Shown piece by piece: positions 32,611 through 44,690 of a stretch of 64,000 nt of DNA; position 1 is the first letter of the stretch, and the number at the start of each line of letters is the position of its first letter. The notes below the pieces were generated by a model that was not told the origin of the DNA, searched no databases, and was given only the letters and a program-made list of their open reading frames with translations. This DNA is from Haematobia irritans (taxonomy: Eukaryota; Arthropoda; Insecta; Diptera; Muscidae): the NCBI RefSeq assembly GCF_050003625.1, contig NC_134397.1, positions 69,786,669-69,850,668 on the forward strand, written 5' to 3'. The position numbers and the translations under genes were made by a program.

Positions 32611-33245
32611 CACTGAAAAAATATTGTCGTGAGACCAAAGATTTCATGTCTTTAAAATACGAATGCGTTTTTTGCTTAGAATAGAAGATGCATTTCTCTG
32701 ATATAAAGCTTTTTTCCTTGTCCGAAATACGATGAACTTTCTTATAAAGTAGTTTTTTCCTTATAATTAAGTGATTCAAATAAAAACTGGGTGCCTTAAA
32801 ATGAAAGAAAATTTAGTTTGACTAAGGTCAACTTGTATTTAATAATTGTGAAAAATTCTTCAAAATTAAAGAAATTGACTTTAAATTTGTTGTCTTCTTG
32901 ACAACAAAGCAAAAAAGTGTTTAATAATAGGAGACGTTTTTCAACACTTTATTGTAAAGACGATTATTAATTGAGACATAGCATAATTTCTACTTAAAGT
33001 CGAGTCTGAATTTGAAAATTTAAGTTGTCGTTAACACGTTTTTAAAGGACTTTAATTGCACATGAAGAAAAAAAAATGAAAAAATGAATAAATAAAAATT
33101 TTCTGCCTAGAATCCAGCAAAACTTAAATTTAAAAGACAATTCTGTCTTAAAAGTATCCTTACTTCAATTCTCCGCTTCTTTGGCTCGGAATCAATACCT
33201 AAATCATTAGTGTAAAGACCAAATCTTTGGTGCTTTTTTTCAGTG
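32611..33245 (-). mobile_element. Z2: 635-bp TA-flanked element
   Basis: CACTGAAAAAATATTGTCGTG ... GCTTTTTTTCAGTG with TA on both sides (32609-32610, 33246-33247). Inverse of Z1 along its length. Confidence 0.8.
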
Positions 33246-33715
33246 TAGTGTGATTTCAGCAGACGGAAATCGATAGCTCGTCTCAAAATTTCATCTCAAA
33301 CCAGAATATTTATACATTATGGGGCCTTAGGCCAATATATCGAAGTGTTACACACAGATTTTGTCTTTACACTAATGATATTGTTATTGATTCCGAGCTA
33401 AAGAAGCAGAGAATTGAAGTAAGGACAAATTTAAGACACAATGCTCTTTTAAATTTAAGTTTTGCATACATGATTTTAGGAAACAAAATTTAACATAGTC
33501 GTTTTTTCAGCTTTTTGAGCATGCGTTGTCAGAGTCTTTTCACCCCAGGTATACCTTCGGCCATGAAATAAGTAGTGCATTTAAAGCATTTAGGTATATC
33601 ATTCGTAGGTCTATCAAAGCTTGAAAAATAGTTACTTATTGTCTTAGGCAACCAAATCTCACTGCAATTTAATGTAACGTAAAATGACAGTTTTACTTCT
33701 AATTACACGCAGAGA
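33246..33715. repeat. HINE 5' fragment and partial Z copy, then unassigned DNA
   Basis: 33250-33350 (GATTTCAGCAGACGG, TATGGGGCCTTAGGCCAATAT) is a HINE 5' body in reverse. 33353-33545 (GATTTTGTCTTTACACTAATG, TTGATTCCGAGCTAAAGAAGC) is a partial Z. 33546-33715 is unassigned. Confidence 0.55.
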
Positions 33716-33954
33716 AGGAATATGATCACCTCAAACATGTTTCAAGAGCAAAATGTTATTTTTGTATGGTGACCATGTAACATGTTTGTTACTAAAATGT
33801 TATTTTCTCGTCAAATATAACCTGCTTGCCAAATCAGATACATGATTTCCAAGAAAATAACATGGTTGCGAAAACCATGTTACATGGTCACCACACAAAA
33901 ATAACATTTTGCTCTTAAAACATGTTTGAGGTGATCATATTCCTTCTCTGGGTA
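33716..33954. mobile_element. P2: palindromic foldback MITE
   Basis: 239 bp, left CACGCAGAGAAGGAATATGA, right ...CATATTCCTTCTCTGGGTA, TA on both sides (33714-33715, 33955-33956). Near-perfect long hairpin, same family as P1. Confidence 0.85.
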
Positions 33955-34177
33955 TATGCGAATTGTAATGAGATGTGTTTTCTTAGTTTTTGCTGGGTAT
34001 ATCCAAATTTTAGTTTTATGGAGCCTAGATTTGCCTACTCAAACATGTCTTTATTTTAAAGAAGCCGCATCTTTGGCTGAGAATCTTTAAGGGAAAGTTA
34101 AAATGCTTCGATTAAAGTAAACTTTTTTAGAATGTACATCTTATTACTACGTCATGCACTGGCAGAATCAAATAAAA
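33955..34177. repeat. Z fragment and spacer
   Basis: 34040-34140 (TTATTTTAAAGAAGCCGCATC, GAGAATCTTTAAGGG) resembles the Z fragment at 3180-3290. Confidence 0.5.
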
Positions 34178-35427
34178 ATAAGTATATACGGCCGTATGTT
34201 CGGCCAGGCCGAATCTTATTTACCCTCCACCATGCATAGAAACTTGTACTAAAGACTGTCATCACCAATCGAATTACGTGGGTTGTGGTAACACTTGCCG
34301 ATGGCAAGGTTTCTTAAAACTTCTTAACACCGTCTTCTCAATAATAAGTTTGTCCATAGGGGGTATATATCAAATTAACAAACTTTTCTATTGAAAGAAA
34401 ATTTTAACAAAAATTTTCTATAGAAATAAAAAGTTGATAAAATTTTCTATAGAAATAAAATGTTGACAAAATTTTCTATAGAAATAAAATTTTGACATTT
34501 TCTATACAAATAAAGTTTTGACAAAATTTTCTATACAAAAAAAATTTTGGTAGATTATTTTTGGCTCGAGTGGCAAATATGATTATGATCGGGATCGGCT
34601 ATATATAACTATAGTCCGATATGGACCAAATTTGGTATGGTTGTTAGAGGCCATATACTAACACAACGTTCTAAATTTGAACCGGATCGGATGAGTTTTG
34701 CTCCTCCAAGAGGCTGCGCAGTTCAAATCTGGAGAACGGTTTATTTGAGGGCTATATATAATTATGGACCAATATGGACCAATTCTGGCACGGTTGTTAG
34801 AGACCATATACTAACACCATGTTCCAAATTTCAACTGGATCGGATGAAATTTGCTTCTCTTAGAGACTCCGCAAGCCAAATCTGGGGATCCGTTTATACG
34901 GGGGCTATATATAATTATGAACCGATGTGGACCAATTTTTGCACGGATGTTAGTGACCATATACTACGTTCCACAGTTGAACCGGATGAATTTTGCTCCC
35001 CCAAGAGGCTCCGGAGGTCAAATCTGGAGAACGGTTTATATGGGGCTATATATAATTATGAACAGATATGGACCAATTTGTGCATGGTTGTTAGAGACCA
35101 TATACCAAAACCATGTACCAAATTTCAGCCGGATCGGATGAAATTTGCTTCTCTTTGGGGCTCGGCAAGCCAAATCTGAGTGTCCGTTTATATGGGGGCT
35201 ATACGTAAAAGTGGACCGATATAGCCCATTTGCAATACTATCCGACCAACATCAATAACAACTACTTGTGCCAAGTTTCAAGTCGATAGCTTGTTTCGTT
35301 CGGAAGTTAGCGTGATTTCAACAGACGGACGGACGCACATGCTTAGATCGACTCAGAATTTCACCACGACCCAGAATGACAAAGTTAATATACCCCCCCC
35401 ATCCTATGGTGGGGGGTATAATAATCT
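34178..35427 (-). mobile_element. HINE 8, subfamily 2, reverse, with 29-bp array
   Basis: Order: AAGTATATACGGCCGTATG and hairpin TTCGGCCAGGCCGAA; 29-bp array 34380-34555; about four 153-bp units (34580-35200); GACGGACGGACG; then CCCATCCTATGGTGGGGGGTATAATA. The plus strand is open for 180 codons (34637-35179). Confidence 0.75.
34380..34555. repeat. 29-bp minisatellite in HINE 8
   Basis: Six units with TTTTCTATAGAAATAAAATG as the clearest part. Confidence 0.85.
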
Positions 35428-35907
35428 CAAAAAATCATATATCGTGATTGGTTTATTTAGGCCTATATTGTATTAATATCTATTTTTTGTGCATTAGAGA
35501 ACACAAGAAAAAAATTTCATTCGAATCCGATGAAAAATCGTCTCTCAAGAAAGCCTTAAGCGTGCTCATGAAGTCAACCTAGAGATCGTTTCATTATAAA
35601 CACTGTTCGAGGGTAAATTTTAACTTTTTCCAAATATGGAAATGTAGAATTTTAGTTCTTTGAAATTTTTAAAATCTGAAATTTCGTGAGTTGGTAGCAT
35701 TAAATAAGATATAGTATCATAATTTCCTTTTAATCAAAATTCGACTTTCGGATTACTATTTTCGTCACTATCAAAATGTCGATTATTAAATTTTGACCAA
35801 CACAAAAATGTTATCTGTTCATACTTGAAGGATACAAAAAATCGTGTTCCGTTTTCTATAAAAGTCAAAAAAGGTGTTGACGGTAAATAGTAAATGGTCA
35901 TAATATC
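35428..35907. other. No feature recognised
   Basis: AT-rich sequence. 35440-35600 has faint HINE-like words (GGTTTATTTAGGCC, TCGAATCCGATGAAA); the rest is unassigned. Confidence 0.4.
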
Positions 35908-37130
35908 CGACAGATGGGGGCTGTATTTACTTTGTCATTCCGATTGTAACACATCGAAATATTGCTCTAAGCCCCATAAAGTATATATATACTGGGTCTT
36001 GGTGAAATTCTGAGTCGATCTAAACATGTCCGTCCGTCTGTTCAACTCACGCTAACTTCCCAACGAAACAAACTATCGACTTTAAACTTGAAACAAGTAT
36101 TTAGTTGTTATTGATGTAGGTCAGATGGTATTGCAAATGGGCCATATCGGTCCACTTTTACGTATAGCCCCCATATAAACGGACCCTCAGATTTGGCTTG
36201 CGGAGCCGCTTAGAGGAGCATATTTCATCCGATCCGGCTGAAATTTGGTACATGGTGTTGGTATATAGTCTCTAACAACCATGCGAAAATCACACATCGG
36301 CCCATAATAATATATAGCCCCCATATAAACCCATCCCCAGATTTGGCTTGCGGAGGCTCAAAGAGAAACAAATTTCATCCGATCCTCCTGAAATTTAGTA
36401 CATCATGTTGGTAAATGGTATCTAACAACCATGCCAAAATTGGTCCATATTGGCTCATAATTATATATAGCCCCCATATAAACCCATTCCCAAATTTGGC
36501 TTACGGAGCCTCTAAGAGAAGCAAATTTCATCCGATCTGGCTGAAATTTGGTACAGGATGTTGGTATATGGTATCTTACAACCGTGCCAGAATTGGTCCA
36601 TATCGGTCCATAATTATGTATAGCCCCCATATAAACCGTTCTCCAGATTTGACCTCCGGAGCCCCTTAGAGGAGCAAAATTCATCCGATCCGGTTGAAAT
36701 TTGGAACGTGGTGTTAGTATATGGCCGCTAACAACCATACCAAATTTGGTCCATATCGGTCTATAATTATATATAGCCCAATCACACAAAAATTGGTCCA
36801 TATCGGTTCATAATCATGGTTGCCAATAGAGCCAAAAAAATTCTACCAAAATTTTATTTCTAAAAAAAATTTTGTCAAAATTTTATTTCTATAGAAAATT
36901 TTGTTAAAATTTTATTTCTAAAGAAAATTTTTTTAAAATTTCATTTCTATAGAAAATTGTGTCAAAATTTTATTTCTAAAGAAAATTTGTAAAAATTTTA
37001 TTTCTATAGAAAAATTTGTTAAAATTTCATTTCTATAGAAAATTTTGTCAAAACTTTATTTCTATGGAAACTTTTGTCAAAATTTTATTTCTATAGAAAA
37101 TTTGAACTTACGGCCGTATATACTTGTTCA
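35908..37130 (+). mobile_element. HINE 9, subfamily 2, with 29-bp array
   Basis: GATGGGGGCTGTATTTACTTTGTC (5' part lacking the TATACCC end), GTCCGTCCGTCTG, 153-bp units to 36830, 29-bp array 36837-37100, then an abrupt GAACTTACGGCCGTATATACTTG. One hairpin arm and the subterminal repeat are deleted. Confidence 0.7.
36837..37100. repeat. 29-bp minisatellite in HINE 9
   Basis: About nine units of TTTCTATAGAAAATTTTGTC type. Confidence 0.88.
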
Positions 37131-37797
37131 TTTTTTTTATCACATAAAAAGCTAGTCAAGGATAAATGTGATTACGAAATGTGAATTAACCATTTAAATA
37201 TTAAGAAATTAAATAATAATGCCATATCTACCTCCAACTCTTAAATTTGCATAAAAATGCAAAAATTATATATTTGATATGCATAAATTAATTAATGAAG
37301 ATATCATAAAATGGTGTTGAAAGTATGATCGTCGTATAAAACAATAGATCATTTATCTTTGATGTCATAATAACTTTATTTTATTCTTTTATTTCCTTGT
37401 GCCTTGCATCAAATTTTTCTAAAATAATCATTTCAAAATCACCAACATATTTATTCTTTTGGCAATATTATTTGACATTTAGCTACTCTTTAATTGTATT
37501 TGGTTTTTAATATTAAACTTACTGCGCTTACTGCGAGGGTTGGTTCATTTATTGTTTGGTACATATTTTTTGTTGCATTTAACTAACATTAAAATAGATT
37601 TTACTACCGCATTATTAGCTGCTAATTCGATTTTAATTATACTTTTCATTAGCTTGATTTCATAATGTATTTTGACACCCTTTGATATGATATAAATTAT
37701 ATATATTGTGAAAATGTTAATATATGAATGTATGTTTTTATGCCCTTATTAAAGAATGAAGGATACTAAAAGCCTTGTACCACTCTACTATCAAAAA
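37131..37797. other. AT-rich sequence, no feature recognised
   Basis: No repeat family or coding frame recognised. Confidence 0.45.
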
Positions 37798-39227
37798 ACA
37801 AGTAAGTAAAGTCTAAAGTCGGGCGGGGCCGACTATATTATACCGTTCACCATTATTTAGACAAAATTTGTGTTACAATCTCAACTCCTTGAAATTTGTT
37901 GGGAGTTATTATGAAGGTTTATATTCCCATATACAAATATTTAAATCTTAACCGATTTGTAGAAAACTTTTTGTACTTCTACAAAATTCGAAATATAGGA
38001 CAATTTGAGTAATATTTCAAATTTTGCTACTCAGCAGTGGAGATTTTACAAGAATATTGGTTAAATCTCGCCAATATATGTGGTCAATAGTGGATTGTGA
38101 TATATTATTTAGCCAATTCGGGCGATATTTCCACAAGTCGGAGCTTTATTTAAAATTCGACCATTATGTGGAAAGTTTGGCATTACAGTGTGTAGAATAT
38201 GACTACGATATGGGGAAATCATCACAGAATTTTGTGTAAAATGTGTGTATTTTGGCCATATTAGATCAAGGTGACACGCATAAATAGCAAATGTATTCTC
38301 TGTGGAAACTATCGAGTCAATTGGAGGAAACACCCATTGAAAATGGGTCTAAAATATGAAACATTCTACCATATCCCCCCTACTCTGGCGTACATATATT
38401 TGGGAGCTATATCTAAATATGAACCGATTTTGACAAATTTGATATGCATAGTTAGAATAATAATCTTGCTATCTAAGCAAAAAACATAAATGGGAGAATA
38501 ATTTTGGCTCCGTGGTCATATGGGTGTAAATCGGGTGAAAGATATATATGAAGCTATATCTAAATCTGAACCGATTTCAACCAAATTTGACACGCTTAAC
38601 GATACTATTAAACGTACTCATTGTGCAAAATTTGAAGCAAATCAAGGCAAAACTCTCGCTTTTAAGGCCATATTAGTCGAAATCGGACAAAAGATATATA
38701 TGGGAGCTGTATCTAAATCTGAACCGATTTCAACCAAATTAAGCACAATGAACCATACTATTAAACGTACTCCTCGTGCAAAATTTGAAGCAAATCAGGA
38801 CAAAACACTGGCTTTTTTGGCCATATAAGTTCAAATCAGACGAAAGATATATATGGGAGCTATATCTAAATCTGAACCGATTTGGCTGATATTTTGCAAA
38901 TCTTACGAAAGCCCCAAAATATATGGCTGCCCGAAATTTTGATAAAATACGTTGATAAATACGTCAATTATGACCAGATCGGAGATAAATATATATGGCA
39001 GCTATATCTAAATCTGTACCGAAAATCAATAGCGATTGTCTTTGAGCCAATATAAAACTATGTGCCAAATTTGGGGACGATCGGACTTAAACTGCGAACT
39101 ACGGACGGACATCGCTTAATCGACTCAGAATTTAGTTCTAAGACGATCGGTACACTAAACGATGGGACTCAGACTTTTCCTTCTTGGCGTTACATACAAA
39201 TGCACAAACTTATTATACCCTGTACCA
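37798..39227 (-). mobile_element. HINE 10, subfamily 3, reverse
   Basis: AACAAGTAAGTAAAGTCTAA, hairpin AGTCGGGCGGGGCCGACT and TTATACCGTTCACCAT at the 3' end. Units of GATATATATGGGAGC type lie at 38541, 38693 and 38846, spaced 152 and 153 bp. Then GGACGGACATCGCTTAATCG, and TTATTATACCCTGTACCA at the other end. Plus-strand translation reads MGAVSKSEPISTKL..., alignable with the other subfamilies at 51-residue spacing. Confidence 0.72.
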
Positions 39228-39655
39228 TAATTATATATATCCCCCACATAAACAGATCACCAGATTTTGATTGCGGGCCGTATTGGAGGAACAAATTTCT
39301 ACCGATGCGGTTGAAATTTGGTACGTGGTGTTAGTATATGGCCTCTAATAGCCATACATAAATTGGTCCATATTAGCTCATAATTATATATAGCCCCCCA
39401 TATAAACCGATCCCCAGAATTGAAATCAGGACCCTTTTGGAGGAGCAACATTTATCCGATCCGGTTGAAATTTTGTACGTTGAGTGAGTATATGGCCATA
39501 CAAAAATCGGTCCTAAATTATATATAGCCCCCATATAAACCAATTCCCAGATTTGGTTTTCGGCGCCTCTTGGATGAGCAAATTTCATCCGATCACGTTA
39601 AAATTCGGTACGTTGTGTAAGCATATAGCATAACTTACGGTCGTATTTACTTCTT
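39228..39655 (+). mobile_element. HINE 11 fragment, subfamily 2
   Basis: Nearly three 153-bp units (TATATATCCCCCACATAAAC ...) ending AACTTACGGTCGTATTTACTTC. It abuts HINE 10 without a 5' end of its own. Confidence 0.6.
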
Positions 39656-39876
39656 ACAATTTGAAAAACTTTTTGGCTCTGACCATAACAGAACGCCTTA
39701 GCACACTCAGCCACAAATGGCATTGAACTCAAAGCGTCAAAACATCAATTCAAATATTTATGGTATGATCGTAATAAATATTATAACAAGACATAACATT
39801 CTAACTGCTTCTCGAGATGTTCTTTATTAGTAAGAATGGCAACATAAAGAACACAGGTTCGAATATCACTAGCGAT
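39656..39876 (+). mobile_element. V2 element, left part (split by HINE 12)
   Basis: TTACAATTTGAAAAACTTTTTGGC, a truncated minus-strand tRNA-like remnant at 39671-39723 (AACAGAACGCCTTAGC, ACTCAGCCACAAATG), then GAGATGTTCTTTATTAGTA. The sequence continues at 41684 after HINE 12. V1 (59181-60096) shows the unbroken order. Confidence 0.65.
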
Positions 39877-40761
39877 GATTTTTATAGCCTCCACCATAGG
39901 ATGGGGGTATATTAACTTTGTCATCCCGTTTGTAACACATCGAAATATTGCTCTAAGACCCCATAAAGTACATATACTCTGGGTCGTGGTGAAATTCTGA
40001 GTCGATCTGAGCCTGTCCCTCCGTCTGTTGAAATCACGCTAACTTCCGAACGAAACAAGCTATCGACTTGAAACTTGGCACAAGTAGTTGTTATTGATGT
40101 AGGTCGGATGGTATTGCAAATGGGCCATATAGGTTCACTTTTACGTATAGCGCCCATATAAACGGTCCCCCAAATTTGGCTTGCCGAGCCTCTAAGAGAA
40201 GCAAATTTCATCCGATCCGGCTGAAATTTGGTATATGGTATTGGTATATGGTCTCTAACAACCATGCAAAAATTGGTCCCCATTGGTTCATAATTTTATA
40301 TAGCCCCCATATAAACCGATCCCCAGATTTGGCTTGCGGAGCCTCTAAAAGAAACAAATTTCATCCGATCCGGTTGAAGTTAGGTACATGGTGTCAGCAC
40401 ATCGTCTCTAACAACCATGCAAAAATTGGTCCACATCGGTCCATAATTATATATAGCCCCCATATAAACCGATCCCCAGATTTGACTTCCGGAGCCTCGT
40501 GGAAAAGCAAAATTCAACCGATTCGGTTGAAATTTGGTACATGGTGTTAGTATATAGTATCTAACAACCATGCAAAAATTGGTCCACATCGGTCCATAAT
40601 TATATATAGCCCCCATATAAACCGATCCCCAGATTTGACCCCCGGAGCCTCGTGGATGAGCAAAATTCATCCGATTCGGTTGAAATGTGGTACGTGGTGT
40701 TAGTATATGGTCTCTAACAATCATGCAGGAATTGGTCGATATCGATCTATAATTATATGTA

Positions 40762-40989
40762 CACACAAAGAAAATTTCATTAAAATTGAGCCAACGAAAA
40801 TTTTTCATTGATATAACGAAACATTTTCATTTAGACAATGAAAATTTTCGTTAATAGTACGAAACGTTTCGTTGACTAACAGAAAATTCGTTATAATAAA
40901 GAAAAATTTCGTTATATCAATGAATTTGTTTCATTGGCTCAATTTTAATGACACATTTCATTAATATAACGAAACTTTTTCTACCAGTG
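40762..40989 (-). mobile_element. M3: 228-bp M-family MITE with TA duplication
   Basis: CACACAAAGAAAATTTCATT ... AACTTTTTCTACCAGTG, TA at 40760-40761 and 40990-40991. Inserted in a 153-bp unit (...ATTATATG-TA / TA-GCCCCCATATAAACC). Same length as M1. Confidence 0.88.
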
Positions 40990-41164
40990 TAGCCCCCATA
41001 TAAACCGATCCCCAGATTTGACCTCCGGAGTCCCTTGGAAGAGCAAAATTCACCCTGTCCGGGTGAGCCGGTTGAAATTTGGTACATTGAGCTAGTATAT
41101 GGCCGCTAACAACCATGCCAAAATGGTCCATATTGGTCTATAGTTATATATAGCGGATGCCCAA

Positions 41165-41437
41165 AAATAATCTACCAAAATTTTATTTCTATACAAAATT
41201 TTGTCAACATTTTATTTCTATAGAAAATTTTTCCAAATTTTATTTCTATAGAAAATTTTGCCAAAATGTTATTACTATACAAAATTTTGTCAAGATTTTA
41301 TTTCAATAGAAAATTTTGTCAAAATTTAGTGCTATAGAAAGTTTTGTCAAAATTTTATTTCTATAGAAAATTTTTTAATTTTTCTTTTCTATAGAAAATT
41401 TTGTCAAAATTTTATTTCTATAGAAAATTTTGTCAAA
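41165..41437. repeat. 29-bp minisatellite in HINE 12
   Basis: Nine or more units, consensus TTTCTATAGAAAATTTTGTC. Confidence 0.88.
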
Positions 41438-41683
41438 CTGAATTGTATACGTATTTAATTGGCCTTTTTTATTTTTGTTTAATATATACCCCGTATGGAC
41501 TATCTTACAATTGAGAAGACGGTGTTAAGAAGTTTTAAGATACCTTGCCATCGGCAAGTCTTACCGCAAACCAAGTAATTCGATTGTGCATTACAGTCTT
41601 TAGTACAAGTTTCTATGCAATCCATGGTGGAGGGTACATAAGATTCGGCCTGGCCGAACTTACGGCCGTATATACTTGTTTTT

Positions 41684-41855
41684 ATTTGCTTATTTTATTT
41701 TTACTTCAAACATCGTTTTTTTCGGCATATATTTTTTATAAATATATTTTTTCCATTAAAAAATTTTAAGACTTGCCCAAAAGGACTGCGATGATAGATC
41801 CCGGGATACGTTTTAAAATTTCTTTTGTGGAACAACTTATAATTTTTTGGGTTGT
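41684..41855 (+). mobile_element. V2 element, right part
   Basis: TTTTTTTCGGCATATATTTTTTATA and TTGCCCAAAAGGACTGCG ... TTTCTTTTGTGGAACAACTTATAATTTTTTGGG match 59650-60090 of V1. Confidence 0.65.
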
Positions 41856-42764
41856 TGTATCCGCTATATGACACTATCTCTGCCTTTAATGATTTTCTCG
41901 TAATATTTATTATTGCACTCGTCCAAATAATTCGAATTTGCAACCAATTTATCAATGAAGTCGGTAAAAGGTAATATTGATTCGGCCCTATCTGTCTGTA
42001 GCGCTTCTTTTTGTTTCTGATGGCAACCTTCAAACTTGTAGGTATCTTATAAAAGGACTGCCTTGCATCTTGTTTACGATTCGATTTCAATGAAATCAAT
42101 TACTTCCTGTTTGTTTCTTAAGTCTTTTGTTTTTATTTAGCACAATATTCATATAACTTTCGATTTGATTGCGTTGACATAAAATACTCAATTTTAAATT
42201 TTGTTTGTTGCTTAAATCTTTTGTTTTACATATTTTTAACAAACCATGCCTACCATTTTTTCAATTTTTCGACAAAAGTTTGTTTGATTAATTGCTGACT
42301 TTCGCATATGAGAGTAAGCAGTGCTTTATTTACCCCTTAAACTAAATGTTATGCAAATATTATGCGTAATTGGAGCTTAGTTACACAATCCACATACAAA
42401 CCACTGTGGAGGACAGCGAATTCTTTAACTCATTGGTAGTTTTGAACTAATTTCAGATTTGTTTGTTAAATTAAATATTTTAATTTTATCTTGTTTTCAT
42501 TTACAACTTCGTTTTTATTCGCTTAGTTCTTATAATTGGAAGAAAAAATATGTTATCTTTAATTCTGTGTGTGGTAAATTTTGTTTTACGATTATTATAA
42601 GTGACGACAAGGTCTGATCCTCGTTATGTGTGTGGCAATTATGTATTGAAATACATGGCACATAGTAGGAAATAAAAGAAATTTTGCAACGATTGTTTGT
42701 TTACAAGCTGTTATAATATCTCCACTTTTATACACATCCCCATACGATAGGGGAAACAATAATT
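41856..42764. other. No gene recognised
   Basis: AT-rich. A 132-codon minus-strand frame (41701-42099) overlaps V2 and is lysine/arginine-rich without a domain; not called. Confidence 0.45.
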
Positions 42765-44690
42765 TTTATACCCTCCACCACAGGATGGGGGGTATATTAA
42801 CTTTGTCATTCCGTTTGTAACACATTGAAATATTGCTCTAAGACCCCATAAAGTGTATATATTCTGGGTCGTGGCGAAATTCTGAGTCGATCTGAGCATT
42901 TCCGTCCGTCCGTCCGTCCATCTGTTGAAATCACGCTAACTCCGAACGGAACAAGCTATGGACTTGAAACTTGGCACAAGTAGTTGTTTTTGATGTAGGT
43001 CGGATGGTATTGCAAATGGGCCTTATCGGTCCACTTTTACGTATAGCCCCCATATAAATGGACCCCCAAATTTGGTTTGCGAATCCTCTAAGAGAAGCAA
43101 ATTTCATCCGATCCGGCTGAAATTTGGTACATGGTGTTAGTATATGGTCTCTAACAACCGTGCAAAAATTGCACCACATCTGTCCATAATTATATATAGC
43201 CCCCATATAAACCGATCCCCAGATTTGGCTTGCAGAGCCTCTAAGAGAAACAAATTTCATCCGAACCGGCTGAAATTTGGTACATGGTGTAAGTATATGG
43301 GCTCTAATAACCATGCAAAAATTGGTCCACATCGGTCTATAATTATATATAGCCCCCATATAAACCGATCCCCCGATTTGGCTTGCGAGGCCTCTAAGAG
43401 AAGCAAATTTCATCCGACCCGGGTGAAATTTGGTATATGGTGTTAGTATATGGTCTCTAATAACCATGCAAAAATTGGTCCACATCGGTCCATAATTATA
43501 TATAGCCTCCATATAAACCGATCCCCCGATTTGGCTTGCTAAGCTTCTAAGAGAAGCAAATTTCATCCGATCCGGCTGAAATTTGGTACATGGTGTTACT
43601 ATATGGTCTCTAACAACCATGCAAACATTGGTCCACATCGGTCCATAATTATATATAGCACCCATATAAACCGATCCCCCGATTTGGCTTGCGAGGCCTC
43701 TAAGAGAAGCAAATTTCATCCGATCCGGCTGAAATTTGGTATATGATGTTGGTATATGGTCTCTAACAACCATGCAAAAATTGGTCTATATCGGTTTATA
43801 ATTATATATAGCCCCCATCGGGGATCGGTTTCCCCGAATTTGACCTCCGGAACCTCTTGAAGGAGCAAAATTCATCCGATCCGATTTCGCTAGGGTATAG
43901 CCGATAACAACGATGCCAAAATTGGTCCGTATCGATCTATGTAGGCCCCAAACAAACCGATCCCCAATCACAGAAAAATCACAATTGCCACTCGAGCCAA
44001 AAATAAGCTACCAAAATTTTATTGCTATAGAAAATTTTGTCAAAATTTTATATTTTGTTAAAGATTTATCTCTAAAGAAAATTTTGTCAACATTTTATGT
44101 CTTTAGGAAATTTTGTCAAAATATAATTTCCATACAAAATGTTGTCAAAAATTTATTTCTTTAAAAAATGTTGTCAAAATTTTATTTCTATAGAAAATTT
44201 TGTCAGAATTTTATTTCTGTAGAAAATTTTGTCAAAATGTTATTTCTTTATAAAGCATTTCATAGTTGGAGAGGAATATTTTGCAAAATCTTCCAAAACA
44301 TCAAGAATTTTACCAATCTACCAAACAGTAAAATATCTGTCATTTTTGGTAGACTCGTATTCATAATTGTATATAGCCCCCATATAAAGCGACCCCATAT
44401 TTTAACTCTGGCTCTATAATTAATTAAGTACATATCGGTTCGTAATTATTTCTTCCCTATACATACCGGTCAAAAACTGAATATATAAGTATTTAATCGA
44501 CCTTTCTTTTGTCTATTATATATCCCGCATGGACTAACTTACAATTTAGAAGATGATGTTAAGAAGTTTTAAGATGCCTTGCCATCGGCCGCAACCCAAG
44601 TAATTTAATTGTGGATGACCGTCTTTAGTAGAAGTTTCTACGCAATCCATGGTGGATGGGACATAAGATTCAAACTTGCCGAATCAAATT
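42765..44690 (+). mobile_element. HINE 13, subfamily 2, with 29-bp array
   Basis: TTTTATACCCTCCACCACAGG, GTCCGTCCGTCCGTCC near 42902, six 153-bp units to 43800, 29-bp array 44014-44250, then CCATGGTGGATGGGACATAAG with a decayed hairpin (TTCAAACTTGCCGAA). The minus strand is open for 280 codons (42931-43773), the longest frame in the window. It consists of repeating 51-residue blocks (MGAIYNYGPMWTNFCMVVRD...). Confidence 0.75.
44014..44250. repeat. 29-bp minisatellite in HINE 13
   Basis: Eight diverged units with ATTTCTATAGAAAATTTTGTC-like words. Confidence 0.82.

Larger units (their letters stand above)
39877..41683 (+). mobile_element. HINE 12, subfamily 2, with MITE and 29-bp array
   Basis: TTTATAGCCTCCACCATAGGATGGGGG, 153-bp units, MITE M3 at 40762-40989, 29-bp array 41165-41437, CCATGGTGGAGGGTACATAAG, hairpin TTCGGCCTGGCCGAA and TATATACTTG. 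A complete 5'-to-3' copy inserted in V2. Confidence 0.78.

Noticed and set aside
41701..42099. 132-codon minus-strand frame as a gene
   Set aside because: It overlaps the V2 repeat, is compositionally biased and shows no domain.
42931..43773. 280-codon reading frame as a gene
   Set aside because: It is a 153-bp satellite read in a frame that stays open because the period is divisible by three; the same holds at 19757-20356, 34637-35179 and 62176-62847. No domain, start context or conserved ends.
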